DNA of 64,000 bases from Micromonospora sediminicola (GTDB lineage: Bacteria > Actinomycetota > Actinomycetes > Mycobacteriales > Micromonosporaceae): positions 985,001 through 1,049,000 of the forward strand of contig NZ_FLRH01000004.1 in the NCBI RefSeq assembly GCF_900089585.1, read 5' to 3'. This document shows positions 40,751 through 49,473 of this stretch, piece by piece. The notes beneath the pieces are model-generated. The model worked only from the letters and a program-made list of their open reading frames with translations. It was not told the origin of the DNA and did not search any database. A program made the translations under genes and the position numbers. The first letter of the stretch is position 1, and the number at the start of each line of letters is the position of its first letter.

Positions 40751-41821
40751 GTGGGTGAGCGGCGGCGCGGCACCCGGGCCACGCACGAGGAGCTGCCGGC
40801 GCCGATGCGCGAGGCGGTGGACGACTTCGCCGACCACCTGTCGCGGGTCCGTGACCGTTCGGCGCACACCGTCCGGGCCTACGTGACCGATCTCGTCTCG
40901 CTGCTCGACCACGCGGTCCGGATGGGTTGTGCCGACCTGGCGGGGCTGGATCTCGCGATGCTGCGCAGCTGGCTGGCCAAGCAGCGGACCATGGGGGCCG
41001 CCCGGACGACCATGGCCCGGCGGGTGGCGGCCGCGCGCACCTTCAGCGCCTGGGCGCACCGGGCCGGGCTGCTCCCCCACGACGTCGCCGCGCCGCTCGC
41101 CAGCCCCCGGGCCGGCCGGGAGCTGCCCACCGTCCTGCGCGCCGACCAGGCAGCCGCCCTGATGGACGCCCCGCTGCGCGCGGCGGACGCCCCCACCCCG
41201 GCCGACACGGCTCCTGCCGACGGTCGCACGGCCACCCCGGCTCCCGCCGGCAACACGGCGGACCCGGGCGACACGGCCGAGCAAAGCGAGGCGGCGGCCC
41301 CGGAGGGCGCGACCGGTGCGGCGCTGCTGCGGGACCGGCTGTTGCTCGAACTGCTCTACGGCACGGGGGTACGCGTCAGCGAAGCCTGCGGTCTGGACGT
41401 GGCCGACGTCGACCAGGCCCGCCGCGTGGTGCGCGTGCTCGGCAAGGGCGGCCGCGAGCGCGCGGTGCCGTACGGCGTGCCGGCGCAGCGGGCTCTGGAC
41501 GCATGGCTGCGGCACGGCCGCCCGCGTCTGGCGACACCGGGATCGGGCCGCGCGCTGCTGCTCGGCGCCCGGGGCGGGCGGCTCAACCCGACCACCGCCC
41601 GGCGGATCGTGGCCGGCTGGTCCGGCGCGGCCGGGCTACCGAGGGTGACCCCGCACGGGCTGCGCCACTCGGCCGCCACCCACCTGCTCGAAGGGGGCGC
41701 CGACCTGCGGGCCGTGCAGGAGCTGCTGGGGCACTCGTCGCTCGCCAGCACCCAGATCTACACCCACGTCTCGGTCGAGCGGCTGCGGGCGGCCTACCGG
41801 CAGGCACACCCCCGGGCCTGA
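40751..41821 (+). CDS. xerC: Site-specific tyrosine recombinase XerC
   Basis: 356 residues. N-terminal SAM-like core-binding domain (FADHLSRVRDRSAHTVRAYV), then a catalytic domain with GTGVRVSEACGL (Arg), GKGGRERAVP (Lys), HGLRHSAATHLLEGG (HxxR) and LGHSSLASTQIYTHV (His and Tyr). Resolves chromosome dimers with XerD at dif. Between the domains is an unusual ~45-residue Ala/Pro/Thr/Asp-rich insert (ADTAPADGRTATPAPAGNTA), making it longer than the usual ~300. It sits after dprA as in many actinomycetes and is not the integrase of the element. Confidence 0.9.
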   Translation: MGERRRGTRATHEELPAPMREAVDDFADHLSRVRDRSAHTVRAYVTDLVSLLDHAVRMGCADLAGLDLAMLRSWLAKQRTMGAARTTMARRVAAARTFSAWAHRAGLLPHDVAAPLASPRAGRELPTVLRADQAAALMDAPLRAADAPTPADTAPADGRTATPAPAGNTADPGDTAEQSEAAAPEGATGAALLRDRLLLELLYGTGVRVSEACGLDVADVDQARRVVRVLGKGGRERAVPYGVPAQRALDAWLRHGRPRLATPGSGRALLLGARGGRLNPTTARRIVAGWSGAAGLPRVTPHGLRHSAATHLLEGGADLRAVQELLGHSSLASTQIYTHVSVERLRAAYRQAHPRA

Positions 41822-41911
41822 CCCGCCGTCGCACCGCACCGGCCGCCGCCCGCCGGGCCCGCGGACGCGGAAGCGGTCGGGCGATGATCCACCACGGGCT
41901 ACGATCGACGG

Positions 41912-43093
41912 ATGACGGTGCCGCGGCCACCCGAGCCGATCCCGGGGGCTCGGCTGCTCTTCTCCCTCGACCCGTCCGTCAGCCACCTCAACCACGGCGC
42001 GTTCGGCGCCGTGCCGATCCCTGTGCAGCGCGCCCAGCAACGGCTGCGCGACGAGATGGAGTCGAACCCGCTGCGGTTCTTCACCCAGGGCCTGGTGGAC
42101 CGGATCGCGCACGCCCGGCGGCACCTGGCCACCTTCATCGGGGCCGACCCCGACGGCACCACCCTGGTCGGCAACGTCACCGCCGGCGCGGCCGTCGTGC
42201 TCCAGTCGCTCGCGCTGCGCCCGGGCGACGAGGTGGTGACCACCGACCACGGGTACGGGGCGGTGGCCCTGTCGGTGGCGCGGGAGTGCGCGCGGACCGG
42301 TGCGGTGTCCCGGACCCTGCCGGTGCCGTTGTCGGCCACCGACGAGGAACTGGTCGAGATCGTCCGCGACGGGCTGCGCCCCGGGCGCACCCGGCTGCTG
42401 ATCGTCGACCAGCTCACCTCGCCGACCGCCCGGCTGTTCCCGACCTCGGCGCTGGTCGCGGTGGCCCGGGAGCAGGGCGTGCCCGTGCTGGTGGACGCGG
42501 CGCACGCGCCGGGCATGCTGCCCACCACGGTCGCCTCGGTCGGCGCCGACTTCTGGGTCGGCAACCTGCACAAGTGGGCGTACGCGCCGCGCGGCACCGC
42601 CGCGCTGGTGGTCGCCGAGCGGTGGCGTGAGCGCATCCAGCCGCTCGTGGTCTCGTGGGAGCAGGACGCCGGGTTCCCGACCCGGGTCGAGTGGCAGGCC
42701 ACCCTCGACTACACCGGCTGGCTGGCCGCCCCGGTCGGCCTGTTCACGCTGCGCAGCCTCGGCGTGGACCGGGTCCGGGCGCACAACGCGGCACTGGCCG
42801 CGTACGGGCAACGGGTCGTCGGGGACGCGCTCGGGGTGGCGCCGGAACGGCTGCCGGAGCCCGGCGGACCGGCGGTCGCCATGCGGCTCGTCCCGTTGCC
42901 GCCCGGCGTCGCGACCACCCTGGACACGGCCCGGGAGCTGCGGGCCCGGATCGCGGACCGGATCGGCGCGGAGGTGTCGGTCGCCGGCTGGAACGGGCGG
43001 GGTTACCTGCGCCTGTGCGGCCAGGTCTACAACACCCCGGAGGAGTACGACCGGCTGGCCGTGCGCCTGCCCACGCTGCTCGCCCAGGGCTGA
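41912..43093 (+). CDS. Class V aminotransferase, isopenicillin-N-epimerase-like
   Basis: 393 residues. PLP enzyme with LNHGAFGAVP at residues ~30, TAGAAVVLQSL (phosphate cup), VDAAHAPGML (Asp that contacts PLP nitrogen) and VGNLHKWAYAPRG with the Schiff-base lysine. This group includes CefD-like epimerases and cysteine desulfurase-like proteins; substrate unknown. ATG 41912 starts MTVPRPPEPI. Confidence 0.88.
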   Translation: MTVPRPPEPIPGARLLFSLDPSVSHLNHGAFGAVPIPVQRAQQRLRDEMESNPLRFFTQGLVDRIAHARRHLATFIGADPDGTTLVGNVTAGAAVVLQSLALRPGDEVVTTDHGYGAVALSVARECARTGAVSRTLPVPLSATDEELVEIVRDGLRPGRTRLLIVDQLTSPTARLFPTSALVAVAREQGVPVLVDAAHAPGMLPTTVASVGADFWVGNLHKWAYAPRGTAALVVAERWRERIQPLVVSWEQDAGFPTRVEWQATLDYTGWLAAPVGLFTLRSLGVDRVRAHNAALAAYGQRVVGDALGVAPERLPEPGGPAVAMRLVPLPPGVATTLDTARELRARIADRIGAEVSVAGWNGRGYLRLCGQVYNTPEEYDRLAVRLPTLLAQG

Positions 43094-43106
43094 CCGGGCG
43101 GCCCGC

Positions 43107-43688
43107 TCACGGGCCGGGCGGGGTCGGGTCGAGCGGGAGCAGCCGGGCGCGACCGAAGCCGAGCAGCGCGAGCGGGTCCAGGTAGTCGGCACCCCGGCGC
43201 AGCCCCCAGTGCAGGCAGGCCGTGACGGGGCAGCCCGGGTGGCCGCCGCGCAGCTCACCGATCGGCGTGCCGGCGTCGACGGCGGCGCCGGCGGCGAGGC
43301 GGGACCGGACCGGCTCGTAGGTGGTGCGCAGCCCGTCGCGGTGCCCGACGGTGACCACCGGTCGGCCGGCGACCGGACCGGCGAACAGGACCGTCCCGGG
43401 GCCGGCCGCGCGTACCTCGGCGCCCGGGTCCCCGGCCAGGTCCACGCCGCGGTGCCCGGCCCGCCACGGCTGCGGCGGCGGATCGAACCGGCGGACCACC
43501 AGGGCCCGGCCGGCCAGCGGCCACCCGAACGGCCCGGCGGCGCGGGCGCCGGTCCGGCCTCCCGCCGCCACCGGTTCCGAGCCCGCCGGCACGGCCCCTG
43601 GCGCACCCGTCGGCACGGTCGGGGTGAGGATCAGCGTCAGCAGCAGGGCCGCGCCGACGCGACCGGTCGAGGTCCACACACCGCGCAC
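43107..43688 (-). CDS. M23 family metallopeptidase, secreted
   Basis: 193 residues. A signal peptide (GRVGAALLLTLILTPTVPTG) precedes a LytM/M23 domain with HRGVDLAG (H-x3-D), GTVLFAGPV, VTVGHRDGLRTTYEPV and LHWGLRRG (HxH-like). Zinc endopeptidases of this type cleave peptidoglycan cross-bridges; the HxH is replaced by H-W-G, so activity is uncertain. Converges on the aminotransferase gene. Confidence 0.82.
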   Translation of the reverse strand: MRGVWTSTGRVGAALLLTLILTPTVPTGAPGAVPAGSEPVAAGGRTGARAAGPFGWPLAGRALVVRRFDPPPQPWRAGHRGVDLAGDPGAEVRAAGPGTVLFAGPVAGRPVVTVGHRDGLRTTYEPVRSRLAAGAAVDAGTPIGELRGGHPGCPVTACLHWGLRRGADYLDPLALLGFGRARLLPLDPTPPGP

Positions 43689-43812
43689 TCTGCCCGCCCC
43701 GCGCGGCCGTCGTCACCTCGGCGTGGTCGCCGCTGTGGACAACGCCGGGGTTGTGGACGGCCGCCCGATCTCGGGGCGGATCTGTTAGCGCCGGGCCGCC
43801 TATGCTGACCGC

Positions 43813-44463
43813 GTGACGAAGGACTGGTACGCCTGGCACCGCGACTACGACCAGCCCGACTCGGCGCTGTCGAGACGACTCGTCGAGGTGCGCCGCCGGG
43901 TCACCGAGGCGTTGGACGCGGCGCCGCCCGGTCCGCTGCGCGCGGTCAGCCTCTGCGCCGGCCAGGGACGCGACCTGATCCCCGTGCTCGCCACCCACCC
44001 CCGGGGCGGGGATGTGACCGCCCGCCTGGTCGAGCTGGACCCGCGCAACACCGAGCTGGCCCGCCGGGCCGCCGCCGACGCGGGGCTGACCGGCGTGGAG
44101 GTGGTCACCGGGGACGCGGCGGTGACCGACCGCTACGCCGACCTGGCGCCGGCGGACCTGGTGCTGGTCTGCGGCATCTTCGGCAACATCGGCGACGACG
44201 ACATCCGGGCGACCGTGCGGCACTGCGCGTCGCTCTGCGCCACCGGCGGCACGGTGCTGTGGACGCGGCACCGGCGGGAGCCGGACCTGGTGCCCACGAT
44301 CTGCGACTGGTTCGCCGAGGAGGGCTTTGAACCGGTCGCGGTGAGCAGCCCGGCCGACGGCGTGGGCGTCGGCGCGCACCGCTTCACCGGCGCTCCCCGC
44401 CCGCTGGCGGCCGGCGCGCGGATGTTCGAGTTCGTCGGCTACGACCGGCTGGAGCAGTCATGA
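43813..44463 (+). CDS. SAM-dependent methyltransferase
   Basis: 216 residues. SAM motif LRAVSLCAGQGRDLIPVL, acidic LVELDPRN, then VVTGDAAVTDRYAD and VLVCGIFGNIGDDD. TATGCT 6 bases before GTG 43813 suggests leaderless transcription. Its stop overlaps the next start by ATGA, so it is coupled to the sulfite-oxidase-like gene. Acceptor unknown. Confidence 0.85.
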   Translation: MTKDWYAWHRDYDQPDSALSRRLVEVRRRVTEALDAAPPGPLRAVSLCAGQGRDLIPVLATHPRGGDVTARLVELDPRNTELARRAAADAGLTGVEVVTGDAAVTDRYADLAPADLVLVCGIFGNIGDDDIRATVRHCASLCATGGTVLWTRHRREPDLVPTICDWFAEEGFEPVAVSSPADGVGVGAHRFTGAPRPLAAGARMFEFVGYDRLEQS

Positions 44464-45566
44464 CCACAGTGGACGACGTGAGCCGGCCGTCCCGGGTCGC
44501 CGGGCCGGACGAGGCGATCAGCGCCGAGGAACTCCAGCTGGCGGCGCGCAATCACGGCATCCCGCTGGAGGCGTTGCGCTACGACGTGACCCCGGCCGGC
44601 CTGCACTACCTGCTCATCCACTACGACATCCCGGACGTCGACCCGGACACGCACGCGCTCACCGTGTCCGGGGCGGTACGGCGGCCGCTGCGGCTCGACC
44701 TGGCGGCACTGCGGGCGCTCCCCCGGGTCACCCACCGGGTCACGCTGGAGTGCGCGGGCAACGGCCGGGCGCTGCTGCACCCCCGTCCGGTCAGCCAGCC
44801 GTGGCTGGTGGAGGCCGTGGGCAACGCCGAGTGGACGGGCACCCCGCTGGCCCCGCTGCTGCGCGAGGCCGGCCTGGCGGACGACGCGGTGGACGTGGTG
44901 TTCACCGGCGCCGACCACGGGGTGGAGCGTGGCGTCGAGCAGGACTACCAGCGGGCGCTGCCGCTGGCCGACGCGCTGCGCGAGGAGGTGCTGCTGGCGT
45001 ACGAGATGAACGGCGCTCCCCTGCTGCCGCAGCACGGCGCGCCGGTGCGACTGATCGTGCCGGGCTGGTACGGCATGGCGCACGTCAAGTGGCTGCGCGA
45101 CATCCGGGTGACGACCGAGCCGTTCGACGGCTATCAGAACGCGGTGGCCTACCGGCTGCGGCGCGACGCCGACGACCCGGGGGTGCCGGTGACCCGGATC
45201 GAACCCCGCGCGCTGGTGCGCCCGCCCGGCTTCCCGGACTTCATGTCCCGCACCCGGGTCCTGCGCCCGGGGCCGTGCACGGTGGACGGTCGGGCCTGGT
45301 CGGGGCATGCGCCGGTGACGTCGGTCGAGGTGACCGTCGACGGTGGCCAGACGTGGACGCCGGCGGACCTGGACGCGCCCTCCGGGGGCGAGTGGGCGTG
45401 GCGCCGGTGGTCGGTGCGCTGGACGGCGACGCCGGGCCGGTACGTGCTGGGCGCCCGGGCCACGGACGCCTCGGGGCGGACCCAGCCGGTCGAGCAGCCG
45501 TGGAACCGGGGCGGGTTCGCGAACAACCTGGTGCAGCGGGTCGAGGTGGTCGTGCCGGCGGAGTGA
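44460..45566 (+). CDS. Sulfite oxidase-like molybdopterin oxidoreductase
   Basis: 368 residues. Molybdenum-cofactor domain with RVTLECAGNGRALLHP (Cys expected to bind Mo), VGNAEWTGTPLAPLL, EMNGAPLLPQHGAPVRLIVP and WYGMAHVKWL, then a C-terminal Mo-co dimerisation domain with VEVTVDGGQTWTPADL. No heme domain and no signal peptide, so a cytosolic enzyme. Substrate not determined. Confidence 0.9.
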   Translation: MTTVDDVSRPSRVAGPDEAISAEELQLAARNHGIPLEALRYDVTPAGLHYLLIHYDIPDVDPDTHALTVSGAVRRPLRLDLAALRALPRVTHRVTLECAGNGRALLHPRPVSQPWLVEAVGNAEWTGTPLAPLLREAGLADDAVDVVFTGADHGVERGVEQDYQRALPLADALREEVLLAYEMNGAPLLPQHGAPVRLIVPGWYGMAHVKWLRDIRVTTEPFDGYQNAVAYRLRRDADDPGVPVTRIEPRALVRPPGFPDFMSRTRVLRPGPCTVDGRAWSGHAPVTSVEVTVDGGQTWTPADLDAPSGGEWAWRRWSVRWTATPGRYVLGARATDASGRTQPVEQPWNRGGFANNLVQRVEVVVPAE

Positions 45567-45602
45567 TCCGCGCTCGCGGCGGGCCGTCCGGGCCCGCCGC
45601 GG

Positions 45603-45926
45603 TCAGCTGCCGAAACCGGAATCTGCGGGAAGCGAGATGTCGGGCTTTTCGAGCTCTTCCACATTGACGTCCTTGAACGTCATTACTCGGACGTTCTTGA
45701 CGAAACGGGCAGGACGGTACATGTCCCACACCCAGGCGTCGTGCATCTCGACCTCGAAGTAGACCTCGCCGTCCGAGTTGCGGACGTGCAGGTCAACCTG
45801 GTTGGCCAGGTAGAACCGGCGCTCGGTCTCCACCACGTAGGAGAACTGGCGGACAATGTCGCGGTACTCCCGGTAGAGCTGCAGCTCCATCTCGGTCTCG
45901 TACTTCTCGAGATCTTCCGCGCTCAT
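45603..45926 (-). CDS. DUF2469 protein
   Basis: 107 residues. Highly conserved actinobacterial family: MSAEDLEKYETEMELQLYRE, VVETERRFYLANQVDLHVR and YFEVEMHDAWVWDMYRPARF. Function unknown. ATG 45926 overlaps the rnhB stop by 4 bases, the usual neighbourhood in actinobacteria. Confidence 0.93.
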   Translation of the reverse strand: MSAEDLEKYETEMELQLYREYRDIVRQFSYVVETERRFYLANQVDLHVRNSDGEVYFEVEMHDAWVWDMYRPARFVKNVRVMTFKDVNVEELEKPDISLPADSGFGS

Positions 45927-46771
45927 CGCACTCCGCCTTCCATGACCACATCTTCCCCCACCGACGCCGGAGGTCGCGGCTGCTCGCCCAACGCCACGCC
46001 GACGGTACCCCCTGGCGCGCCGGAGCGCTCCATCGGCTCGTCCGGCCGTCCACCCACCCGGCCGGGAAGCACCGGGTCCGGCCCCCCGGCGGCCGGACGC
46101 CGGGCCCGGGGCGGCCGCCCGTCCCGCCCGGACACGGCGGCGACGTTCACGTACGAGAAACGGTGTTCCCGGCACGGCCCCCGCTCGCGCAGCGCGGCGC
46201 TGTGCTCCGCGGTGATGTAGCCCTTGTGCTCGGCGAAGCCGTAGCCGGGGAACCGCCCGTCCAGTTCCACCATGATCCGGTCCCGGGTGACCTTGGCCAG
46301 CACGCTCGCCGCCGCGACGCAGGCGGCCACCCGGTCGCCCTTCCAGACCGCCAGCCCCGGCACGTCGAGCCCGTCGACGCCGAAGCCGTCGGTCAACACG
46401 TATTCCGGCCGGGTGGTGAGCGAGGCCAGGGCCCGGCGCATCGCGGCCAGGTTGCACACGTGCAGACCGCGGGCGTCGACCTCCTCGGCCGGGATGACCA
46501 CCACGGCGTACGCCACAGCGCGCGCCACCACCTCGTCGTAGACCCGCTCACGGGCCGCCGGGGTGAGCAGCTTCGAGTCGGCCAGCTCGTCGATCTCGCC
46601 ACGCCGCCCCTCGGGCAGCACCGCGGCGGCGGCCACCAGCGGACCCGCGCAGGCGCCCCGGCCCGCCTCGTCGGCGCCCGCCACGTGCCGGAAGCCCCGC
46701 CGTTGCAGCGCCCGCTCCAGCGCGTAGAGCCCGCCGTCGCGGCGCACCACGGTGCGCGGCGGGGTCAGCAC
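45923..46771 (-). CDS. rnhB: Ribonuclease HII
   Basis: 282 residues. Removes ribonucleotides from DNA. Active-site acids in GADEAGRGACAGPLVAAA, ADSKLLT, VLTDGFGVDG; also ASVLAKVTRDRIM and FAEHKGY. GTG 46771 overlaps the NUDIX stop, so translation is coupled. The last ~60 residues are a low-complexity Arg/Pro/Gly tail absent from typical RNase HII. Confidence 0.94.
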   Translation of the reverse strand: MLTPPRTVVRRDGGLYALERALQRRGFRHVAGADEAGRGACAGPLVAAAAVLPEGRRGEIDELADSKLLTPAARERVYDEVVARAVAYAVVVIPAEEVDARGLHVCNLAAMRRALASLTTRPEYVLTDGFGVDGLDVPGLAVWKGDRVAACVAAASVLAKVTRDRIMVELDGRFPGYGFAEHKGYITAEHSAALRERGPCREHRFSYVNVAAVSGRDGRPPRARRPAAGGPDPVLPGRVGGRPDEPMERSGAPGGTVGVALGEQPRPPASVGEDVVMEGGVR

Positions 46772-47232
46772 GGGCCGCTCCCGGTCAGCACCCGGCCGAG
46801 GCGGTCGGCCAGGTCCGGCGGGTAGTAGCGGTCGGCGGTCGCGGTCAGCTCGCCGACGGTCCACCAGCGGTGCCCGTGCACACTGGCGCGCTCGACCGCG
46901 TCGAAACCGGCGGTGTCGACCTCCCAGCCGGACACCCGGGCGAGAAAGAACTCCTGCTCCTGGCGGTACCAGACCCCGTCGAACGGGAACTCGACCGTCT
47001 CGGACCAGACCGGCGCGCCCAGCTCGGCCGGGGCGAGCCGCAGGCCGGTCTCCTCGGCCAACTCGCGCGCCGCGCCCTCGGCCGGGGTCTCGCCGGGATC
47101 GAGCCCGCCGCCCGGGGTGAACCAGTAGCGGTGGTCCGGCCGGGCCGGATCACTGCCCTGGAAGAGCAGCACCCGGTCGGACGCGTCGACCAGGAGGACC
47201 CGGGCGGCGCGACGAGGGGTGTAGACGGTCAC
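46765..47232 (-). CDS. NUDIX hydrolase
   Basis: 155 residues. The Nudix box is GGLDPGETPAEGAAREL followed by AEETGLRL, giving all metal-binding glutamates. Aromatic-rich C-terminus (GHRWWTVGELTATADRYYPP). Likely cleans up oxidised or non-canonical nucleotides; substrate unknown. GTG 47232 starts MTVYTPRRAARVLLVD. Coupled to rnhB. Confidence 0.9.
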   Translation of the reverse strand: MTVYTPRRAARVLLVDASDRVLLFQGSDPARPDHRYWFTPGGGLDPGETPAEGAARELAEETGLRLAPAELGAPVWSETVEFPFDGVWYRQEQEFFLARVSGWEVDTAGFDAVERASVHGHRWWTVGELTATADRYYPPDLADRLGRVLTGSGPC

Positions 47233-47289
47233 CGGACCAGCCTGCCAGACGCCTGTGACGAACGACCACGCCCTCCCACCCGTGGCGGG

Positions 47290-47922
47290 TCAGGGGTTGG
47301 GGATGCCGTCGAACTGCTCGGGCACGGTGAGCCAGGTCGCCCGCCCGACCGGCCAGAAGATGGTGAAGGCCCGGCCGACGACCTCGCCCTCCGGGATGGT
47401 GGCCTCGGTGATGTCCTCGCCGGACTGCTGCCAGTGCTCCAGCGAGTCGCCGGAGGCCTCCCGGTGGTCGCCCATCACCCAGAGCCGGCCCTTCGGCACG
47501 GTGATGTCGAAGTCCTGGTCGGCCGGCTTGTTGCCGGGGAAGATGAACGGCTCGTCGATCGGCTTGCCGTTGATGATCAGCCGCTCCTGCGGGCCGGTGC
47601 GGTCGCAGCAGACCACGTGGTCGCCGCCGACCCCGATCACGCGCTTGATGAAGTCCTCACCGTTGGGGTTGCCGCTCCACTCGGTGGGCGCCTTGAACAC
47701 GATCACCTCGCCCCGGTGCGGCGAGCGGAAGTCGTAGACCAGCTTGTTGACCAGCACCCGATCGTCGATCTTGAGAGTGTTCTCCATGGACGGGGACGGG
47801 ATGAAGAAGGTCTGCAGCACGAAGGCACGAACCAGCACTGCGACCAGGATCGCCACGCCCAGGAGGATGGGCAGTTCCTTCCAGAAGGAGCTGCGCGGCT
47901 TCTCGGTCTGCTCGTCAATCAC
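47290..47922 (-). CDS. lepB: Signal peptidase I
   Basis: 210 residues. One N-terminal helix (LLGVAILVAVLVRAFVLQTF), then FIPSPSMENTL with the catalytic Ser, DRVLVNKLVYDF, and FIKRVIGVGGD with the general-base Lys; box E reads WVMGDHREASGDS. GTG 47922 overlaps the upstream lepB stop, so both signal peptidases are made together. Located next to rplS-trmD, the actinomycete sip cluster arrangement. Confidence 0.93.
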   Translation of the reverse strand: MIDEQTEKPRSSFWKELPILLGVAILVAVLVRAFVLQTFFIPSPSMENTLKIDDRVLVNKLVYDFRSPHRGEVIVFKAPTEWSGNPNGEDFIKRVIGVGGDHVVCCDRTGPQERLIINGKPIDEPFIFPGNKPADQDFDITVPKGRLWVMGDHREASGDSLEHWQQSGEDITEATIPEGEVVGRAFTIFWPVGRATWLTVPEQFDGIPNP

Positions 47923-48800
47923 GGGAGGAGCCTACGTCCCCCGGTACGGCGCGGTCGCCCCGAACCCGCGAGAACAGTCAGCGCCGCCGCGACCGGGAGA
48001 ATCAGGACGACCCCACCCACCGGATCCGGGTCGACCGGGGCCGGGCGCGCCGGCGCGGCGTCCGGACGGGGCAGGTCGGAGAACGTCTTCGGCACGGGCA
48101 ACGAGGTCCAGCGCTGGGACGGCCAGACGATCATGAACGCCCGGCCGACGACGTTGTCGATCGGCACCGGGCCCTGACAGCGGGCGTCCTGCGACACCAG
48201 CCGGTGGTCGCCCATCACGAAGATCTGCCCCGGTGGCACCACCACCTCGGTGAACTGCCGGGAGCGGCACTCCTTGGGATTGGGCGGAAGCTCGACCGGG
48301 GAGTCCTCTGAGACGTAGGCCTGCTCGTCCAGCGGCACGCCGTTGACCACCACGCGGCCGTCGTCGCAGCACCAGACCTTGTCGCCGGGCACGCCGATGA
48401 CGCGCTTGATGAAGTCCTTCTCGCCGGGCCGGCTGACGCCGACGAGGTCACCGAGCGTCCGGCCGACCTTGCCGGCGAGGTTGGTCGGCGGCGCGGGCGC
48501 CTCCTGGGCGACCCAGCGGTCGGTGCCCCGGAACACCACGACCTCGCCCCGGACCGGGTCACGGACGTCGTAGACGACCTTGTTGACCAGCACCCGGTCG
48601 CCGATGAGCAGCGTGTTCTCCATCGACCCGGAGGGGATGAAGAAGGCCTGGAGCAGGAACGTGCGGATCAGCACCGCCAGGCAGAACGCCACGATGAGCA
48701 GCAGCGGCAGTTCCTGCCAGAGCGGCATCTGCCGGCGGCCGCGCCGGGCTCGCCGGCGCCAGGGATCGACGGTGCCGTCCTCGTCCAGCATCTGCACCAT
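47919..48800 (-). CDS. lepB: Signal peptidase I, second copy with C-terminal helix
   Basis: 293 residues. Catalytic Ser in FIPSGSMENTLLIGDRVLVN, Lys in FIKRVIGVPGDK, box E VMGDHRLVSQDARC. Extra regions are an insert (EAPAPPTNLAGKVGRTLGD) and a second hydrophobic segment at the C-terminus (VGGVVLILPVAAALTVLAG), so it spans the membrane twice, unlike the shorter neighbour. Tandem, divergent copies suggest separate substrate sets, as in Streptomyces SipW-Z. Confidence 0.92.
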   Translation of the reverse strand: MVQMLDEDGTVDPWRRRARRGRRQMPLWQELPLLLIVAFCLAVLIRTFLLQAFFIPSGSMENTLLIGDRVLVNKVVYDVRDPVRGEVVVFRGTDRWVAQEAPAPPTNLAGKVGRTLGDLVGVSRPGEKDFIKRVIGVPGDKVWCCDDGRVVVNGVPLDEQAYVSEDSPVELPPNPKECRSRQFTEVVVPPGQIFVMGDHRLVSQDARCQGPVPIDNVVGRAFMIVWPSQRWTSLPVPKTFSDLPRPDAAPARPAPVDPDPVGGVVLILPVAAALTVLAGSGRPRRTGGRRLLP

Positions 48801-48829
48801 GCCACTCTCCGGTCCGCCGAAACGACACT

Positions 48830-48866
48830 ACCGCCCGGGAGTCTCCTCGGAGACCCCACGGGCGGC
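48830..48866 (-). terminator. Hairpin after rplS
   Basis: CCGCCCGGGAGTCTC and GAGACCCCACGGGCGG form an imperfect stem with loop CTCG, beyond the rplS stop and before lepB. Confidence 0.6.
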
Positions 48867-48969
48867 AGTGGACTGCTTCCCGCCGTCCGGCTGCGCCCGT
48901 ACCGACCAGGGTAATGCGATCCGGTCGATACGACATCCGCGCAGTTCGGGCGGCGTGGCGAGCGGGAAT

Positions 48970-49329
48970 TCAGCTCGCCGGCTGCTTCTCCCGCAGCTCC
49001 TTGATCTTGGCCTTCTTGCCGCGCAGCTCGCGCAGGTAGTAGAGCTTGGCGCGCCGCACGTCACCGCGGGTCACGACCTCGATCCGGTCGATGCCCGGGC
49101 CGTTGAGCGGGTAGGTGCGCTCCACGCCGACACCGAAGCTGACCTTGCGGACCGAGAAGGTCTCGCGCAGACCGTCACCCTGGCGGCGGATGACGACGCC
49201 CTGGAAGATCTGGACCCGGGACCGGTTGCCCTCGACGACTCGCGCGTGCACCTTGACGGTGTCACCGGCGCGGAAGTCGGGCAGGTCGGTGCGCTTCGAC
49301 TGGGCGTCAAGGGCGTCCAGGATGTTCAT
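48970..49329 (-). CDS. rplS: 50S ribosomal protein L19
   Basis: 119 residues. Recognised by DFRAGDTVKVHARVVEGNR, VQIFQGVVIRRQGDGLRETF and VERTYPLNGPGIDRIEV, ending KLYYLRELRGKKAKIKE. ATG 49329. It lies between trmD and the signal peptidases, the usual bacterial order. Confidence 0.97.
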   Translation of the reverse strand: MNILDALDAQSKRTDLPDFRAGDTVKVHARVVEGNRSRVQIFQGVVIRRQGDGLRETFSVRKVSFGVGVERTYPLNGPGIDRIEVVTRGDVRRAKLYYLRELRGKKAKIKELREKQPAS

Positions 49330-49473
49330 CGCTGCGTCCTCGTGAGGCTCACGGCGCATCGTCAGTCGATGCGCGAACGGGTGATTCTGACCCCCGGGTG
49401 GCGGCCGGCGTGAACCGGTCCCGGTCGGAGGTCCTCGCAGCCGCCCACGGCGTGGACGGATGCGGCAACCCCT

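Noticed and set aside
40751..41821. XerC as the integrase of the comM element
   Set aside because: It lies outside attR, in its usual place after dprA, and the element has its own serine recombinase next to attL.
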